This document shows, in pieces, positions 58,961 through 64,000 of a DNA stretch of 64,000 nucleotides (its first letter is position 1; every line of letters begins with the position of its first letter). Under the pieces are notes generated by a model that did not search any database, was not told where the DNA came from, and saw only the letters and a list, made by a program, of their open reading frames with translations. Position numbers and translations under genes: made by a program. Source of the stretch: Artocarpus heterophyllus (taxonomy: Eukaryota; Streptophyta; Magnoliopsida; Rosales; Moraceae); NCBI GenBank assembly GCA_025403435.1, contig CM046333.1, positions 16,455,770 to 16,519,769 on the forward strand. Direction: 5' to 3'.

Positions 58961-60882
58961 CTTAGTATACTCTGCTACATTATTGAATTATTTTTTCACT
59001 ACTAGAGTTTTTGATATTATTAGTTTTAACTAAAACTTTTGATTGCTACAGGTAAAGCTTTTACATACTACAGTGTCAACAAAAAATAAAATATAATATA
59101 ATAATTTTAATCAAAATTTATGTATGATGTGTTCCTTAAATTTATGTACACTACAATGCTTTCAAACATCCTATCAATTTATGTATGACAGCGCCCTTAA
59201 AGCATATTTGGAGGATTAAAATGATCAGGTCAAGTCTTTTTAGGAATGCAATATCTCATCACTCAGCAACTTGGCTAAACGATTAATAGTCTTTATTTAT
59301 TTTGTTTCTAAATACATGACGACCTTTCCTGATATGTATAAGTTGTACTATAATTGGCAAATAGGGTCTCATTTAAATTGGCTTAATAAAGTGACTTGTG
59401 GCTTATATATCTAGTTCAAAAGTTGCTTTAATTAAGTTTTTTTTAGTATTTATAACCTTCTTCATATATGAAAAAAAAAGTTTATAAAAAGCTTTTTATT
59501 TATATTTTTAATTTTTTATTTATGAATAATAAATTAAAAATTTCATCCATATCTTTTTACGATATTTTGTATATTAATAAAAGCTTTTAACTTATATAAC
59601 CCAATGTTCACAAAAATTCTTCCTAAATTAAATTTTTTTTTCATATATTTTTTAAACAATAATTTGAGAACCTGAAAAGGACATACCAAACTTGTAGAAT
59701 CTATTACAAACCAAATAATTAATACTTGAATTTTGCCCAAATTTATAAGAGATTTTTTCTATGAGTACCTTTAATAATATTTTTTAAAACCGTTAGATTT
59801 ATATATATATATATATATTTTTTGCGAATTTGTTAACGGAAAGAAAAATACTTATAAATTGATTACACTTCTCACGGTAGAAATTTCCAAATTTATGAGC
59901 ATTTATTACCGGCAAGCTTTAAAAAAAAAATAGCTAATAATTCTCCCTGTCCTCTGGTCAAAGTAAACAGGAACATCATCAGTTGTTCAACTGCATTCCA
60001 ATCTGTAAAAGTACAAAAGTGTCAAATACGTTCCGCAATAAATGTGACAAAACAACAAAGATAAGGCCCAGGCGGTTCGGTGCCCATGTCAGGACTTTGG
60101 AGATGAATTATGACACCCTCATTGGGTCTGTACCAAGTCACCAAAATCTGGCTAGCTAAGCTAGCTCGGGGCTAGCTACTAAACCCACAAGTTATGCTAA
60201 TTCGGCCTTCTAATACTTGGAACTCCGCCAATAATACATTTTTTGTAAATTGATAAATTTATTCAAACTAACTTTTTTTTTAACAAGTTTAACGATTATA
60301 AGATAAATATTTATAATTAGGTTATTTGTACAATACTCACTGTCAATGGAGAATTGTCCTTGTAATAAAGAGATTTTTCTTGTAAAATTTTTTTATTGAT
60401 GATGTATATCTTAAAATTGTTAAATTTAATTAAAATTATTTTTTTATATTAATAATTAAAAAAATACTTACAGATGATGAGTATGTTTTCCACTCCTCAC
60501 TAAAAAATTGCCCTGATAAATGAAATTGGTTTTTTTTTCCTTATTTATTTATTTTTTTTTTGAAGAGATGAAATTGAGTTCTAGATTTTGAAGAGGTGAA
60601 ATTGGGTCCCAGATACAAAGAAAAGTTGCGTGTGGATGGACCAAAGCAAAGCTGTCAGCAATATCCCTAACCCACCTGTCACTTATTACGAGGGCCTATA
60701 TCACGAACTTTTGAGTCAAAACCATGACCATGCCTAACGTAGGCACCTCGTGTATGGTCTTTTGTCTGGCTAGGTCGACGTAGCCAAAGGTGGGAGTATA
60801 TATTAGAGTACGTGGACACTTCGTAATAAGGCCTTATACGTATAGCACTTTGACCCTCCTTTTTGGTTAAAAATGACTGGGG

Positions 60883-61634
60883 AATGTTTGGTGCGTGGGT
60901 TTGAACGGACGGTTTAAAATTTCAAGGCTATTTGATGTGCAGGTTTAAAACCGTTTAACTTAATTCAAACCATAAAAGTTGTTTAAATTGTTATTTGATA
61001 AAGTAATAATTAAGATTAGTTTAAACTATAGAGACAATTTTAAACTGAGCAAAATCTCAAAAACCAAACTTTATCCTCGCCAGAAGTTCACATGATTTGA
61101 ATCATTTTCTACAGTAAAAATCATTCTTATTCTCATTTTTTTTTCATAAACTATAGTTTTTCCAACACTAATTCTTGTTTTAAATTTGATATGATATTTT
61201 ATTCTCATTTTAAACCTTTACTTTACAAATGTTAGCTTAAAACTACAGTTTGAACCATAAGTTTATCACCACAGTTCAAACTAGAAAGCTCTAAATCACA
61301 CAATTACGAACCCACACACGATGAACTCTTAATGGTTTGAACTGTGAGTTCTAAATTACATAGTTTATATGGTGATTTTGAACTGATTTTTAAAATGTAA
61401 AGTTTAAAAGGAAAATAAAACATTATATCAAATTTAAAACATGAATTGATGTTTTAAAAACTATAATACTTTATGATGGAAAACAAGGATTGGGAAGGAG
61501 CAAAGTTTGAAATGTGAGTGTTTTAGCGGGTCTAAAACTGCCATCATAGTTTGAATTGGCTTCAGTTATTACTCCACCAAATACTAATTTGAACTGTATA
61601 ATTTGAATTGGCCTAAACCTATACACTAAACATT
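60883..61634. mobile_element. Large fold-back element, about 750 bp
   Basis: The left end AATGTTTGGTGCGTGGGTTT is inverted at the right as CCTAAACCTATACACTAAAC. Inner arms also pair (AACTATAGTTTTTCC with AAAACTATAATACTTTATG; TTTTAAATTTGATATGAT with TATATCAAATTTAAAAC). It is rich in GTTTGAAC/GTTTAAAC motifs. No coding sequence. Confidence 0.65.
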
Positions 61635-63357
61635 GCAAAAGGGTTGACCCTCTTTTGGCTAAAAATGCCTAGTGACCTAATTTTTATTTAAAATCTAAAA
61701 GTTGACATGTGTTTGTGAGTTTTATACTATCTCTAATGTAAATATCAATGTCAATATGATATTTGTCACAAAAAAACGTAAAATAACATATTTGATGTTT
61801 TTTTTTTATTGGCAACTTTTATGGTGGACAAGACACCAGTAAAGCATGGGTGTTTTAGCTATCAAATTAATTTTTTTACTGTCTAATCTATAAATGGACG
61901 CAATTTTGTATTGCACACTATAAATTTTTAATGTGGACAGTGGCAGATCAAACTCTAAAATCATAATCTGATAGTTAACACACTTAGTTCCACTTATGAA
62001 GCAAAATCGCCTTCTTCACCAGAAGAATTCCTTTTATTTTACGTACCAATATATAATACTATTTGAAATGCTATATTTACATTTTATCATAATTTTTAAA
62101 CCTTGAGACTTGTAAAAAATAAACTTTAAATATTAAAATAATTAAAAAATAAGAATGTTGTAGTTGTTATAGCAAAAAAGTTATTCTATCAATTAATAGA
62201 AATTAAATACCAAATTTACTAAGTGCTAAACTTGGTGAAAATTTTGCCACCACATATTGCATCGGAGAGTTTTATACATTAAAATGCCAAATTTATTGTT
62301 GGCATATCAATTTAGTATTATATTAGAGATGCTCTTAAATTCAGCCATTTGGAAATGTTTTTACGGTGTTTTAGGAAATATTTTTTGTTTTTGAAGCAAA
62401 ATTTCCAAAAACACTCTTAACATCATTTTCTAAAAATTCTCATTTTTTAAAATAAAACAATATTAAAAACACTACCAATTTTTTTAATATCTTAACCTAT
62501 TAAGGTGTTGTTTGGAATAGCTCAAAATCATAAGCTGCTTTTAGATATGCTTTTGGATGTATTTGGATGGACAAGTTGATTGGCCTTTTGACTTTTATAA
62601 GCATTTTTTAAACTATAACGTCTTTGATGCTTATGACGAAGTGCTGATAAAAAGCTTTTTTATTTATCTTTTTTGACCTTTTATTTGTGAAAAAAAAATT
62701 CATCTATATTCTTAAATTACATTACTTTTTATGACCATAAGTGCTTTAAACTTATTCAACCAAATAAGTTCAAAAATTCTTCCGAAATCAAAAAATACTT
62801 TTCTATACACTATCTAAACACTAATTTAAAAAGCTCTAATTTATACTTATTTTCATCCATTGTTTAAAAATAAAAGCACAAGATATCTCAAAACACTCTC
62901 TAAAAATTTGGATTTAATTATATTTCAAATTAATGCTATTAGTTTATCTAAATATTTTAATAATTCAATATATACCTATTGGCCATATTCTGACACCATG
63001 TGGAACACCTAGGACTTCAATTCTATTGCTCAAATTTAAGGCACATTTATAGATTTTTCCATGGTATATTAGGACGAATCAAACCTCTCATCATGTTAAG
63101 TGGCGTGCGTGTTACCATGTCATGTTATGGAGGCATGCTATGTAGAAACATGTTCTTGCACTCGAGGCTTGCCACGCAAGCAAACAACATGATTGTTATG
63201 GAATATCCCGAACACAATTTATGCTAAACCGTTGGGAATAACATCAATACTATAAATTCAGTTCATTCATTTTGCTCCGATTCCTGAATAACATTAATTT
63301 TAATTATTTTTTGAAGTTACTTTCACGCCCCAATGTCTATCCGTTTGTGGTTCGATA

Positions 63358-63741
63358 TGTGTGTCCGTTTGGAACGTGGGTTGAAAATGGTATAGTTTGA
63401 ACCATAGTTTTAACTTATGTTTGAAATGTAAAAGGTTTAAACAAGTAATAAAACATCACATTAAAAAACTAGTGTTTAAATAGTGTGAAAAATATGAAGA
63501 AATTAGAATTATAGTCATGGGTTCGGATGGTTATAGTTTAAACCATGAAAATTTAAAGAGGCATGATAGTTACAGTCTAAGCCATGGAAATTTAAAAAGG
63601 ATCAAAGTTTTAAAAACTAGAGGCTTTGTTTGATTTAAATCATCCTTCTTGTTCTGAACCTTTGTTTTGTTTTGTTTACTAAATTTTAGTTTCACTTGAA
63701 CTGATAGTTTCAAACGGCCAAATCCCGTATACTAAACACCA
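63358..63741. mobile_element. Fold-back-type element related to 60883-61634
   Basis: Starts GTGTCCGTTTGGAACGTGGG and ends CGTATACTAAACACCACC. It shares GTTTGAACCATAGTTTTAAC and AATAAAACATCACATTAA-type segments with the element at 60883. Shorter and more decayed. Confidence 0.5.
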
Positions 63742-63963
63742 CCGTTAATGTGGCAATTTTTCACGAATTTAGCAGTAAACCCCTCCCTTTTCTCCGATAT
63801 TGTATAGTCGGTGATCTAATTTCTGAATTTGTCCCTATGAACAAGATTAGTACGGCCACGTTTTTCCAAATTAAAAAAAGAGGCACGATGCCCTCATGTG
63901 GTGAAAGCCTATCCTTGTAGAGTGAAAAAGAAAGTGCATTATGTTTAAGAAGTCACCTAATCG

Positions 63964-64000
<37 letters not shown>

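Larger units (their letters stand above)
58960..64000. other. Right-hand intergenic region, no gene
   Basis: AT-rich. Besides the fold-back elements it holds two related AT-rich segments (59390-59745 and 62510-62830, both with AAAAGCTTTTTTATTTAT-like and CAAAAATTCTTCC motifs), an old MITE-like stretch at 59010-59175, a fourfold GCTAGCT cluster at 60151-60178 and a TA microsatellite running off the right edge (63968-64000). No coding sequence seen. Confidence 0.55.

Noticed and set aside
1..64000. CRISPR arrays, operons or bacterial-type regulatory sites
   Set aside because: None found. The many direct repeats are transposon, microsatellite or tandem-duplication structures, and the sequence is plant nuclear DNA.

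Overview
The window is nuclear DNA from a flowering plant, most likely a eudicot. It is AT-rich, its introns follow GT-AG, and its proteins are plant-specific (AP2/ERF, FAR1/FHY3, clade-typical PP2C, LOG-like). Much of the intergenic space is transposon debris. I cannot name the species.

Layout. 1-1173: 5' end of an antisense Copia retrotransposon (LTR, primer-binding site, frameshifted gag). 1491-4073: last six exons of a PP2C phosphatase whose 5' exons lie off the left edge. 4.3-14.7 kb: no gene, but fold-back elements, a small SINE and tandem repeats. 14878-15471: intronless DREB-type AP2/ERF gene. 18.55-24.1 kb: FAR1/FHY3-family (FRS2-like) gene with a 5'-UTR intron, one long coding exon and six short 3' exons, four of them exactly 69 nt. 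28.7-26.6 kb (minus): nuclear gene for mitochondrial ribosomal protein L7/L12, with a degenerate hAT transposase piece in its inferred 5'-UTR intron. 28.8-40 kb: transposon-derived, including a decayed CACTA (En/Spm) gene. 40057-49039: an almost intact, young LTR element. 54341-54982: a second DREB-type gene, a close paralogue of the first. 55-64 kb: fold-back and hAT MITEs, no gene.

The most unusual object is the 8.98-kb LTR element. Its two 2.29-kb LTRs differ by about 18 substitutions and one indel. It has a standard tRNA-Met primer-binding site and polypurine tract, but I see no gag or pol. Instead it carries two intact, intronless sense ORFs. The first is a 173-residue Cys/basic protein that resembles plant RNA-virus cysteine-rich nucleic-acid-binding proteins. 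The second is a 216-residue LOG-like protein (cytokinin-activating phosphoribohydrolase family) that lacks part of the LOG active-site signature. It looks like a non-autonomous retrotransposon that has captured foreign genes.

The ordinary genes are unrelated neighbours and do not form a pathway. The two ERF genes are probably an old local duplication, now separated by about 39 kb containing two unrelated genes and many insertions.
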